Assembly: GCA_016702505.1 (NCBI GenBank)
Contig: JADJDU010000030.1
Span: 443,650-507,649 of the forward strand
Origin: Microthrixaceae bacterium
Lineage (GTDB): Bacteria; Actinomycetota; Acidimicrobiia; Acidimicrobiales; Iamiaceae
Reading direction: 5' to 3'
Length of the DNA: 64,000 nt
Shown piece after piece: positions 1 to 8,595 of the stretch. Within the stretch, counting starts at the first letter, position 1, and every line of letters begins with the position of its first letter. The notes under the pieces were generated by a model. The model saw only the letters and a list, made by a program, of their open reading frames with translations. It ran no database searches and was not told the origin of the DNA. The position numbers were made by a program, and so were the translations under genes.

Positions 1-1825
1 CCGGTGCACCGGGTCATACACCAACGTCGTGGACGCCTCATCAGGCGTGCCCACCGCGTCGACCACCGTCTCGGGCATCCCATCAGCGTTGTAGCCGACC
101 GTGGAGGTCACCACATTCGCAGTCGAGGGCGGCAACGGGGCCGCGGTCTCCCCCACCGACACCGACGTCACCTGATCAAACAGGTTGTAGGTCCAACGCG
201 TCACCCGCCCCGACGCATCACGGGCCATCTCCCGGTTCCCACGAGCATCGTTGTCGAACACCACCACCCCAGCCGGGCTGGTCAGCTCTTCGCACGCGAA
301 GGTGACCGGATCACGTTCCCACTCGGTCACCTGCTCGAGGGCCGTACCCGGAGCCAGAGTGGTCGACTCGTGCACCCCATGGGAGTTGTAGTGGTCGATA
401 CGCCGCATACCCGACGGGAACACAATCGTCGTCGACCCGGGAACCGGAGTGAAATAGTTCAACTCGGTCCGCTGGCCCGCCTCATCAACCTGAGAAACCA
501 CCCGCCCCAGATGATCAAAGGTGTTCACAATCTGAGGACCCGACGGTTGATGAACCGGTCGGCGAACCTTCCACAAACGATGCCCAGAATAATATTCGAA
601 AGACCACACCCCACCACCAACATCGGTAAACGAAACCAGATCACCCCACTGGTCATAGTCCAGCGACACAGACCGCACACCGTCAGACACAGTCTCGACA
701 CGGCCCGCGTTCCAACTAAACGTCAACCGGCGTTCCGCCTCATCTTCCATGAACACGACCTGGCCGCTGCCATCACGAGAAACCACCGTCTCGTTGCCGA
801 ACTGATCCCCCAACCCCACCACACGACCAGCCGCGTCAAACCGGAACACCTCGAAATGATTCCTGGTGAACACCCAACCACCACCCGGAACCGCCGCTAA
901 AGATGCCCGGAACCGGCCCGGCGCCACCCAGCCACCCGAACCATCCGGACCGAAACGAACCGTCGACCCGCCCTCCTGAGTGACCACCCGATCCGCACCA
1001 GCCGCAGCCACCTTCATCGTCAACACCGACGACCACCCAAAACCCACCACAGAATCCGACCACGCCGCCGACGAGTTGTAGGCAACCCCAAACCCCAAAC
1101 CCGCGCCCCGACCATCCACCCCAATACCAGGCAACGGGAAACTGATACTCCCAGTCCGAGTGTCCACTGGGTCAGCCACACCCCGAGACGTACCACACTG
1201 ATCAACCATCGCCGGATTCGACCCCGCCGTCTCCGAATCATCAAAATCACCCGTCGGACACGCCGGAGCCCCAACCGACCCAACCGGGTCACCGCTCCCA
1301 TCCGTCAACGAAAAGGTGACCGACCACTCCAAACCCAGGCCCTGGCCGCGCAGACTACGCAACTTGATCGCCACCACCCGTCCAGAAGATCCATGATTCT
1401 GAAACCCGGCATAAACAGTTCTCGGCGCAAACTCGACCCACTCCTCAACCCCAGACCCACTGCCCTGGCTCACCAACGTCGAAGATTCAGTGGCCACCAG
1501 CGGATCCCCGCTAGAAGGATCGTAAGCCTGGAACCGCGCCTCATACTCACCGTGATTCCGGCTGTACCCGAACTGGGTATGAACCCGACCCTCAACCGTG
1601 GCCATCATGCGAGTACCCGCCGGCACCCACACCCCCACAAAAGCCTCCGGCGACCACTGCTGTGTCCCCGGATGAGACACAGACACCCGCTGCGACGAAG
1701 TACACCACAACGCCGGCGCACCAACCGCGGAACCACTCCCACCCACCGGCTCCAGTGCATCCACACGATCCGGCACCACCGCCAAACCACCCGCAACCAA
1801 ACCAACCAGAACCAGACGCCAGATC
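1..1825 (-). CDS. RHS/YD-repeat secreted protein, N-terminal part; cut at the left edge and interrupted by an IS at its 5' end
   Basis: About 608 codons are open on the minus strand and run off the left edge. The first residues after the IS form a hydrophobic segment (IWRLVLVGLVAGGLAVV, then PDRVDA) that looks like a signal peptide without its start. A beta-rich domain follows (VHTQFGYSRNHGEYEARFQAYD), then a stretch typical of RHS proteins (DTRTGSISFPLPGIGVDGRG, with LGFGVAYNSSAAWSDSVVGFGW nearby), then degenerate YD repeats such as RFDAAGRVVGLGDQFGNETV, VNTFDHLGRVVSQVDEAGQR and VGYNADGMPETVVDAVG. RHS proteins are large cell-surface or secreted shells that often carry a toxic C-terminal tip. 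The tip lies outside the window. No ATG or GTG lies in frame between the IS end and the hydrophobic segment, so the present copy is probably not translated from its native start. Confidence 0.8.
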
Positions 1826-2971
1826 GCTAGGCGACGGCGAGTTCAACCGGTCATCGCGACAGCGTGATGGTAGTGGTGGGCGGCGGTGGTCCAGCCGAGT
1901 GAGCGTCGGGGGATGGTGTTGATGCGGTGGGCGATTCGGTCGAGGTCGGCTTGGGTGTAGATCGAGAGGTCGGTGCCTTTGGGGAGCCAGCGTCGGATAA
2001 GGCCGTTGGTGTTCTCGTTGGTTGGGCGTTGCCATGGTTTGTGGGGGTCGCAGAAGTAGATGTCGATTCCGGTGGCTTGGGCGATGGCGGGGTGGTTGGC
2101 CATCTCGCTGCCGCGATCCCAGGTGAGGGTCAGTCTCAGCTCGGGTGGGATCGTTTCGAGGGTGGCGGTGAGGGCGTGTTGGGTGCTCAAGGCGGTGTAG
2201 GCACAGTTGGGTGTGTCGTGGCGGGCGAGCCACAGGTACCGGGGTTTGCGGTCGACGAGGGTGATGATGGCGGACTGGTTGCGGGCGCCGATGATCTGGT
2301 CGCCTTCGAGGTGACCGACCTCTGCCCGTGCCTCGGCGGCGGGTGGGCGGTTGTGGATGATGTTGAACTGGCCGAGAACGCTGGATCGTTGCTGGCTATG
2401 GCGTTGACCGGTGTGTCGGCGTCGTGGACGACGGCGGTGCAACATCTTAGACCTTGGTGGGCAGGCCGTGACGTTTCGGGGCGTAGACGCCCTGGTAGAT
2501 CGTTTCGTGGGAGATGTTGGCGGTATAGCCGTGGAGGCCTTGGGCCAACTCGATCGAGATCGTCATCGGCGAATCTCCGGCCACGAGACGTTTGGTCACC
2601 TGCCACGCCAGTTCGGGTTCAGCGACCAGCATCGGTGCTTTTGGTCGCAATCGTGCCTTGTCAGCTCGGACCTGCGCTTTGGTCGCGGTGTACGCGGCTC
2701 GGCCACCGTTGCAGGCGATCTCGCGGCCGATCGTGCTGCGATGACGTCCCAGCCCGCGGGCGATACAGGCGTCGGAGTCACCGCGTTCGATCCCAGCGCG
2801 GATTTGCTCACGATCAGACGCGGTGAGTGGGTTAGCTGGCATGCTGGGACTCTCCATCGGTTCAGGGTGCTGTGTAGACAGCGGCCATCATGGCCGCCAT
2901 CACGCTCTGACCGGTGGAGACCCATCACCTCACGGTGTTGCCGTCACCCCTTGAACCCGCCGACCCCTAGC
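1826..2971. mobile_element. IS30-family insertion sequence, 1146 bp
   Basis: The element is bounded by imperfect terminal inverted repeats of about 26 bp. The plus strand from 1826 reads GCTAGGCGACGGCGAGTTCA and onward; the minus strand from 2971 reads GCTAGGGGTCGGCGGGTTCA and onward; 21 of the first 26 positions match. It contains one transposase gene on the minus strand, and its size fits IS30 elements (about 1.0-1.25 kb). The flanking bases (ATC on the left, ACC on the right) are not a clear target duplication, so either the boundaries are off by a base or two or one flank has changed since insertion. It sits inside the signal-peptide region of the RHS gene. Confidence 0.88.
1843..2857 (-). 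pseudogene. IS30-family transposase, frameshifted near 2445
   Basis: The N-terminal part (2857 to 2447, 136 aa) carries an HTH for terminal-repeat binding (LTASDREQIRAGIERGDS and IARGLGRHRSTIGREI) and ends at a TAA after GLPTKV. The catalytic part continues in another frame from 2445 to 1843. All three acidic residues of the DDE core are visible: D in HLEGDQIIG, D in TWDRGSEMA and E in RPTNENTNGL, followed by the family signature IRRWLPKGTDLS. Reading AAG GTC (T) AAG ATG restores one protein of about 338 aa, so the break amounts to one extra base or two missing ones. IS30 transposases are normally single ORFs. A real inactivating mutation, a sequencing error, or less likely a recoding site would all explain it. 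Confidence 0.85.
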
Positions 2972-3017
2972 ACCAGGCCAGAGAGAGAGAGAGAGAGAGA
3001 GCCCGACCAATACGCAT
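2972..3017 (-). other. Possible displaced start of the RHS gene (signal-peptide n-region)
   Basis: Reading leftwards from 3017, ATG CGT ATT GGT CGG G leads into the CT tract and then GGCCTGGT up to the IS end. If the IS is removed without a target duplication, this joins the hydrophobic segment at 1825. With 11 CT units the ATG is out of frame and runs into TGA. With 10 or 13 units it would read MRIGRALSLSLSGLV and continue into IWRLVLVGLVAGG, a convincing signal peptide. A GTG formed at the junction is an alternative start. No good Shine-Dalgarno sequence is visible, so this is inference. I see nothing else between 3018 and 3203. Confidence 0.4.
2980..3001. repeat. Simple sequence repeat, (AG)11
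   Basis: Eleven uninterrupted AG units on the plus strand (CT on the minus strand) lie nine bases outside the IS30 right end. Such a long dinucleotide tract is conspicuous in GC-rich DNA and is prone to slipped-strand mispairing. It falls inside the putative 5' coding region of the RHS gene. Confidence 0.95.
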
Positions 3018-3203
3018 TTAGACAACATCGACCCAGTGACCGCAACCTTGAGGACTATCTGTGGGCTAGCCAGGTTTCCGCACAAATGCAGGCTTGATGC
3101 TGATCCCAGTGAGATCCGCTGCGTCTGTCCGAGATCGGCCGCGGCAAGGGTCGGTGGCGCCGGCAGTCATCACCGAGCGGCGGCCAGCACCTTGGTCGAC
3201 CGT

Positions 3204-4604
3204 TCAGAACACGGTGGCGAAGGCGTGGATTATCACGCCGACCAGGCCACCTACCACCGTTCCGTTGATCCGGATGAACTGAAGGTCGCGTCCTACCTGT
3301 AGCTCGATGCGCCGGCTGGCGTCATCGGCATCCCACCGCTGCACCGTGCCCGAGATCAGGTCGGCTACCTCGTCTCGGTACTGGTCGAGCAGGTACACCA
3401 CGGTTCGCTCCACCCATGAGTCGACCTTGGCTTGTAGCTCTCCGTCTCGTTGGAGGGTGTGACCGAGACGCACGATCCCCTCCTCGAGGCGGGCCCGCAG
3501 TTCGCTATTGGGGTCTCCGGCCGCGTCCACCATCGCCGACTTGAGGTCCTGCCACAACGTCGACGTCCAGGCCCGAACCGACGGGTGGGCCAGGAGCTGA
3601 GCCTTCAGCTCCTCCCCTCTGGCCTCGAGTTCGGGCGAGGTGCGGAGGCGTTCCACCAGATCGCGGGCTCGTTCATCGAAGTGGAGCCGAACCTGGTGAT
3701 CGGGCTGCCCGCCCACCTCGGCCACGAACCGACGTATGGCATCGGTAAGCTTGGCGAAGACCCGGTCGTCGATCGGTTCGGGCACCCACCACGGCGATTC
3801 CTCACCGAGACGTTGACGCAGGCTGGTCTCGTTGCGGTCGAGGTATCCGCTCACCCCGGCGAGCAGGGAATCGATGGCGATCTGATGGTGACCATCCACC
3901 ATGGCCGCTTCCAATGTCCGCGCTGCCAACGGGGCCGCGGGCACCGCGGCCACCCGGTCGGTGACCATCTGCTCGATCACCGGAGCCACGTCCTCGTCAC
4001 GCAACACGTCGACAGCGGCCGCCACCGCGTCCCCGGCACTGTGGCCGATCTTGGCGGCGTTGACCGGATCGGCCAGGTACTCACCGATGCGGGCCGCCAC
4101 CCCCACCGATGCGATCTTGTCGGCGATCACCGGCCCGCTCAAGAAGTTGCCCTGCACGAAGGTTCCCAGGCCTCGGCCTATGTCGTCTTTGCGCTCAGGG
4201 ATGATGGCGGTGTGGGGAATGGGCAACCCCAGCGGGTGGCGGAACAGAGCCGTCACCGCGAACCAGTCGGCCAACGCCCCGACCATGGCCGCCTCGGCAA
4301 AGGCCTCGATGTAGCCGGCGGCCACCGAATCGAATCGACGGGCCACCACGAACACCACTGCGGCCGCCACCAACAACCCGGTAGCCAACGCCTTCATCCG
4401 GTTCAGGGCCCGGCGCCGCTCGGCCTCGTCACCTGCCCCCATGGGCGTCGAAGGCGCCGGCTGAGAAGGCCCAGGCTGAGACGGCTCAGGTTGAAGCGGC
4501 CCTGAGCGGGATGACGCAGGGCGGAATGACTCAGGGCGGAATGGCTCGGTGTGAGTTGGCCCGCGGCGGCCGGGCTCGGTCGAGGCCCCCGATGCTGATG
4601 CCAT
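3204..4604 (-). CDS. DUF445 family membrane protein
   Basis: The protein has 466 aa from the chosen ATG. It opens with a low-complexity region containing proline-rich repeats (about residues 5-50, QPEPSQPGPSQPAPS), then one membrane segment (ALATGLLVAAAVVFVVA) and the DUF445 hallmark EAAMVGALADWFAVTALFRHPLGLPIPHT, with IPERKDDIGRGLG behind it. The C-terminus has a second short hydrophobic segment (INGTVVGGLVGVIIHAFATVF). DUF445 proteins (YjiN/YheB type) are inner-membrane proteins of unknown function. An upstream extension in this frame overlaps trpD and is not protein-like, so the ATG 14 bases after the trpD stop is preferred. The short gap to trpD suggests cotranscription. Confidence 0.88.
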   Translation of the reverse strand: MASASGASTEPGRRGPTHTEPFRPESFRPASSRSGPLQPEPSQPGPSQPAPSTPMGAGDEAERRRALNRMKALATGLLVAAAVVFVVARRFDSVAAGYIEAFAEAAMVGALADWFAVTALFRHPLGLPIPHTAIIPERKDDIGRGLGTFVQGNFLSGPVIADKIASVGVAARIGEYLADPVNAAKIGHSAGDAVAAAVDVLRDEDVAPVIEQMVTDRVAAVPAAPLAARTLEAAMVDGHHQIAIDSLLAGVSGYLDRNETSLRQRLGEESPWWVPEPIDDRVFAKLTDAIRRFVAEVGGQPDHQVRLHFDERARDLVERLRTSPELEARGEELKAQLLAHPSVRAWTSTLWQDLKSAMVDAAGDPNSELRARLEEGIVRLGHTLQRDGELQAKVDSWVERTVVYLLDQYRDEVADLISGTVQRWDADDASRRIELQVGRDLQFIRINGTVVGGLVGVIIHAFATVF

Positions 4605-4618
4605 GGTCGCCTCGCCCG

Positions 4619-5692
4619 TCAGGCTTCTCGGGCTGCGGCCTCGTTCGATGCCCGCACCAGGGAGTCCAGCGCGGCCGCGGCACCACCCTCGTCGAGAGAC
4701 ACCCTCGCCGCTTCGACCCCGGCGCCCAGGTCGTCGACCACCCCTGCCGCCAACAACCCAGCGGCAGCGTTCAGGATCACGATGTCGGCCTTGGGGCCAC
4801 GCTCTCCGCTGAGTATCCGGCGGCTGAGCTCCGCGTTGGTGGCGGCGTCTCCGCCCCGCAGATCGTCGAGGGTTCCCCCACCGAGCCCCCAATCGGCGGG
4901 GTCGACGTCATAGGACCAGATCTCGCCATCGCGCAGTTCATACACCGTCGACGTGGTGGTGATGGTCAGCTCGTCGAGGCCATCGTGGCCGTACACGACC
5001 AGGGCTCGCTCGGATCCTTTGGCCGCCAAGACCTGGACCATGCGCTCAGCCATGGCGGCGTCGGCCACACCGGTGACCTGCCGCCGGACCCGAGCCGGGT
5101 TGGCCAACGGCCCGAGGAAGTTGAACACGGTTGGTACACCCAGCTCCCGGCGTGGCGGCCCGGCGTGGCGCATGGCGCCGTGAAAGCGCGGCGCGAAACA
5201 GAACCCGATACCCACACTGTCCACGCAGTGGGCCACACCAGCCGGACCCAGGTCGAAAGCCACCCCCAACGCCTCCAACACGTCAGCGGTGCCACACGCC
5301 GACGAGGCGGCCCGGTTGCCGTGCTTGCAGACCCGGCCCCCGGCACCGGCAATGGTCAGGGCAGCCAACGTCGACACGTTGATCGAATGGCTCCGGTCTC
5401 CACCGGTTCCGACGATGTCGATCACACCTTCGGGATCGGCCAAGGTCACCGGTGTGGCCCGATCGATCATGGCCGACACCAGCCCGGTGAGCTCCTCGAC
5501 CGTTTCGCCCTTCATGCGCAGCGCCACTATGAACCCGGCGATCTGGGCCGGCGTGGCATTGCCTTCGAGGATCTCGGCCATGGCCGCGCCAGCAACGTCG
5601 GCGGTGAGGTCACCTCGCCCGGTGAGGGTGCCCAACACCCCAGACCACCCCCCCGCATGGTCGAACGCCACCTGCTCATCCATGTCGGCCAT
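4619..5692 (-). CDS. trpD: Anthranilate phosphoribosyltransferase
   Basis: The enzyme transfers the phosphoribosyl group of PRPP to anthranilate, the second committed step of tryptophan synthesis. It has 357 aa, usual for the family. Visible motifs are the PRPP-binding loop GTGGD (about residue 82), followed by NVSTLAALTIAGAGG, the anthranilate-pocket region KHGNRAASSACGTADVLEALG, and NFLGPLANPA. The start chosen (MADMDEQVAFDH) gives the canonical N-terminal helical domain; the 43 residues upstream in frame look like noise. The gene is not with other trp genes but is followed by DUF445, so it is a stand-alone trpD in this window. Confidence 0.96.
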   Translation of the reverse strand: MADMDEQVAFDHAGGWSGVLGTLTGRGDLTADVAGAAMAEILEGNATPAQIAGFIVALRMKGETVEELTGLVSAMIDRATPVTLADPEGVIDIVGTGGDRSHSINVSTLAALTIAGAGGRVCKHGNRAASSACGTADVLEALGVAFDLGPAGVAHCVDSVGIGFCFAPRFHGAMRHAGPPRRELGVPTVFNFLGPLANPARVRRQVTGVADAAMAERMVQVLAAKGSERALVVYGHDGLDELTITTTSTVYELRDGEIWSYDVDPADWGLGGGTLDDLRGGDAATNAELSRRILSGERGPKADIVILNAAAGLLAAGVVDDLGAGVEAARVSLDEGGAAAALDSLVRASNEAAAREA

Positions 5693-5856
5693 CCACCTGT
5701 TCGCCCCGGTCACCCATGCCGCCCAGCTTGGCAGATGCCCGTCACCCACGGACACGGCAGTTCCGGCCGATCGTGTGCCCCCACCGGGGTTCCGGCCGGG
5801 CCGGTGCCCGAGAGAGACCACACCGGGTCGGGCCGCCGATCCGCCATGCTTTGGGG

Positions 5857-6441
5857 ATGGAACTGGGGACGATCCTGGCCAGTGGGTGGTCTAGCGGGCT
5901 CAACCTGTATGCCACTGCGCTGTTGATCGGGCTGGCTGGTCGGTTCGATTGGGCTGAGACTCCCCACCAGCTTCAGCAGCCGTGGGTCCTGGCCGTGCTG
6001 TTCACACTGTTCGCGGTCGAGTTCGTGGTGGACAAGGTCCCGTGGTTGGACAGCACCTGGGACGCCATCCACCTGGTGGTGCGTCCGCTGGGCGGAGCGA
6101 TGCTCACCGGGATGATGGCCGCCGAGTCCGGCTCACCGGAGGTGTTGGTGGCCATGCTGGGCGGCACGTTCGCCCTGACCGCCCACGGGGCCAAGTCATC
6201 GACGCGGGCCCTGGCCAACACGTCGCCCGAGCCGGTCAGCAACGTGGCGTTGTCGCTCGGCGAGGACGGCATCGTGGCCGCCATGGTGGCGTTGGCCTTG
6301 GCCTACCCGGTGGTGGCCGGCGTGGTGGCAGTGGTCCTGGCCCTGGTGTGCGTGGCTGTCACGTGGGTGGTGTTTCGAACGGCCCGACGCCTCCGGGCCC
6401 GGTGGCGGGACCGCAAGGCATCCAGGGCGACCACGCCATGA
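5857..6441 (+). CDS. DUF4126 family membrane protein
   Basis: This 194-aa protein begins MELGTILASGWSSGLNLYAT, the typical DUF4126 opening, and has about four to five hydrophobic segments. HLVVRPLGGAMLTGMM and GGTFALTAHGAKSSTRALANTSPEPVSNV are characteristic of the family, whose function is unknown. The C-terminus is a hydrophobic stretch followed by a basic tail (RTARRLRARWRDRK). A GGGG run just upstream serves as ribosome-binding site. Its stop overlaps the start of the next gene (ATGA). Confidence 0.88.
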   Translation: MELGTILASGWSSGLNLYATALLIGLAGRFDWAETPHQLQQPWVLAVLFTLFAVEFVVDKVPWLDSTWDAIHLVVRPLGGAMLTGMMAAESGSPEVLVAMLGGTFALTAHGAKSSTRALANTSPEPVSNVALSLGEDGIVAAMVALALAYPVVAGVVAVVLALVCVAVTWVVFRTARRLRARWRDRKASRATTP

Positions 6442-7682
6442 CCGTGGTTCGGTCCATCCGGGCCGTGGCTCCGGTCCGGGTGTGTGACGTCGGCGGCTGG
6501 ACCGACACGTGGTTCGGCTCGCCCGGTCAGGTGTGCTCGGTGGCGGTCGGGCCCGGGATCGAGGTCATCGCAGACCTGTTCCGCCTCGGCCCTGGAGTAC
6601 ACCACCGCCCACCGGTCGTGCACCTGGTGGCCCCCGACCTGGGGGCCGACTACCGCTTCGACCCGGCGGCGGTGGTGAACCCGCGGCACCCGCTGTTGGA
6701 ACACTGCGTGGCCGATGCCACCGCTGGCCGTATCGAGACTCTGACGGCGACCGGCTCCGGCCATGACCTGAGGGTGACGATCCGCTCTGGTGTCCCGGCC
6801 GGGGCGTCGTTGGGCACCTCGGCCTCGGTCATGGTGGCGGTGCTGGCCGCCCTGGACCGCCTGCTCAACTCCCCCGCCGATGACTCAGGTGGTGATGCCG
6901 ACCGAGAACTGGCATCGCCGGTCACCGAACTGGCCCGAAGAGCGCACGGCATCGAGACTGGCCCTGCCGGGCGTCAGGCCGGGGTCCAAGATCACTGGGC
7001 GGCGGCACTCGGCGGTTTTCAACACCTAGTCGTGGACACCTACCCGGAGGTGAGGGCCCGGCCTCTCACCATCGCCGAGGCTGTCTCCGCCGAACTGGGT
7101 GACCGGTTGGTGACCGTGGTGTTCGGCCCCCACGATTCGTCCGAGGTCCACAACGAGGTGATCCACGCCCTGTTGTCGTGTGACGGTGACGGCCACCACC
7201 GGGTCCGCCAGGCCACCCGCAAGCTGAGCTCGCTGGCCGCCCAGGCAGCCACCGCTCTCGAAACCGGCGACCTCGACAGCTGGGCCGACGTCTTGACCCG
7301 CTCAACCGTCACCCAGGCCGAGCTTCATTCCCGGCTGGTGGGTCCGGCCCACACCGCGGCCATCGACGCGGCGCGGTCCCTGGGCGCATCTGGCTGGAAG
7401 GTCAACGGAGCAGGAGGCAACGGCGGCTCTCTGACCGTGGTGGCCGGCACCGGGCCACAGGCGGCGTCGCCCGCCGAGATCCGCTCCCACCTGACCACCA
7501 TCGACCCGAACTGGACCACACCAGACCTCCAACCATCCCCCGGAGTGACGGTCCAACTCCACCCTGAGTCACCCGCAATGCACGGCGAGGATCTAGTCAG
7601 GCGCGGCCGGACTCGTCCGAGCATCGACCTTCGCAGCTCGGATGCAATCATCGGTTACGACGACGATGGGCTCCCAACATGA
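6438..7682 (+). CDS. GHMP-family sugar kinase
   Basis: A 414-aa kinase of the GHMP superfamily. Motif 1 is RAVAPVRVCDVGGWTDTWF near the N-terminus, motif 2 is the ATP loop SGVPAGASLGTSASVMVAV (about residue 120), and motif 3 is the glycine-rich GASGWKVNGAGGNGGSL near residue 325. The GGWTD form of motif 1 and GRQAGVQDHWAAALGG resemble the heptose-7-phosphate kinase and fucokinase branch, so a sugar or sugar phosphate is the likely substrate. The exact sugar cannot be told from sequence. It is translationally coupled to the DUF4126 gene through an ATGA overlap. The last 40 residues are poorly conserved in appearance. Confidence 0.85.
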   Translation: MTVVRSIRAVAPVRVCDVGGWTDTWFGSPGQVCSVAVGPGIEVIADLFRLGPGVHHRPPVVHLVAPDLGADYRFDPAAVVNPRHPLLEHCVADATAGRIETLTATGSGHDLRVTIRSGVPAGASLGTSASVMVAVLAALDRLLNSPADDSGGDADRELASPVTELARRAHGIETGPAGRQAGVQDHWAAALGGFQHLVVDTYPEVRARPLTIAEAVSAELGDRLVTVVFGPHDSSEVHNEVIHALLSCDGDGHHRVRQATRKLSSLAAQAATALETGDLDSWADVLTRSTVTQAELHSRLVGPAHTAAIDAARSLGASGWKVNGAGGNGGSLTVVAGTGPQAASPAEIRSHLTTIDPNWTTPDLQPSPGVTVQLHPESPAMHGEDLVRRGRTRPSIDLRSSDAIIGYDDDGLPT

Positions 7683-7813
7683 GCGTCGTGACGCCCCGTT
7701 CCAACCAGACCGACAACGCCCCCGTCGCCTGACGGATCCCAAATGGGGCCGTACCCATGCGGTCTCGGTTGGTGAGAGGTACCACCAGGGGACTCTCCGG
7801 CGGCCTGTCGACC

Positions 7814-8464
7814 TCACCCCAAAGCGTCGGCCTCTCGCTGCTCGCTGATGGCACGTACCAGGGCGAGGATCTCGGGGTCGGCCTTGGACGGCGAGCCCGA
7901 GTCGAAGGGAGGTTGGGGGTCGTACTCGATGCCGAGCTGCACCGCTTTGGCCACATCCTCTCCCCACAGCTCTGCGGCCATCGCCAGGCCCAGATCGATA
8001 CCCGCCGAAACCCCGGCTGCCGTCCAGACCTTGCCTTGGCGCACCACCCGCTGTTCGGTCGGGCGAGCGCCGAAACGGGCCAGCTCCTCATATGCGAACC
8101 AGTGGGTGGTGGCGTCGAGACCGTCCAGGACACCGGCCGCTCCCAGCACCAGCGCCCCAGTGCACACCGAAGTGGTGAAGGTCGTGGTGGCGTGGGCGGC
8201 CCCAACCCAATCCACGATGGCGTCGCCGTCACGGACCAGCCGACGGGTGACGAACCCGCCCGGCACCAGGAGTACGTCCGGAGCGGAGACCTCGTCGAAG
8301 GTGTGCTCGATGTCTAAGTGCAACAGGCCGGCGTCATCGGACAGCCGTCCGGCCCGTTGGGCGCACAGCAGGACTTCTGCACCGGGCACATTGGCCAGTA
8401 CCTGATATGGGCCGATGGCGTCGAGGGCCGTGAACCCGGGATAGAGCCCGATTGCGATTTGCAT
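7814..8464 (-). CDS. DJ-1/PfpI family protein (isonitrile hydratase-like)
   Basis: This 216-aa protein has the class I glutamine amidotransferase-like fold. It opens IAIGLYPGFTALDAIGPYQVL, has PDVLLVPGG (about residue 65) and the nucleophile elbow FTTSVCTGALVLGAAG with the reactive cysteine, then DATTHW. This combination is closest to isonitrile hydratase and ThiJ/PfpI proteins rather than to AraC-type regulators, as no DNA-binding domain follows. The start MQIAIGLYPGF is preferred over a longer frame. It faces the GHMP kinase convergently, separated by about 130 bases in which nothing is visible. Confidence 0.85.
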   Translation of the reverse strand: MQIAIGLYPGFTALDAIGPYQVLANVPGAEVLLCAQRAGRLSDDAGLLHLDIEHTFDEVSAPDVLLVPGGFVTRRLVRDGDAIVDWVGAAHATTTFTTSVCTGALVLGAAGVLDGLDATTHWFAYEELARFGARPTEQRVVRQGKVWTAAGVSAGIDLGLAMAAELWGEDVAKAVQLGIEYDPQPPFDSGSPSKADPEILALVRAISEQREADALG

Positions 8465-8595
8465 GGGGGAGATCCTTGTCGCGTCGGTGATGTCGAGTCG
8501 CGTATTTCTCACGGTCCGTTGAGATCGAGCGCTGAAGCCCGAGTCATTCAGCTACCGGCCTGAACGAACCCGGCAACCGACCGGCTGGGGCGGGG

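Noticed and set aside
1927..2826. A 299-codon plus-strand frame opposite the IS30 transposase
   Set aside because: The minus strand carries all transposase motifs; the antisense product shows none.
4605..4892. N-terminal extension of the DUF445 gene by about 96 codons
   Set aside because: It overlaps trpD in another frame and is Arg/Gly-rich. The ATG at 4604 gives a normal protein.
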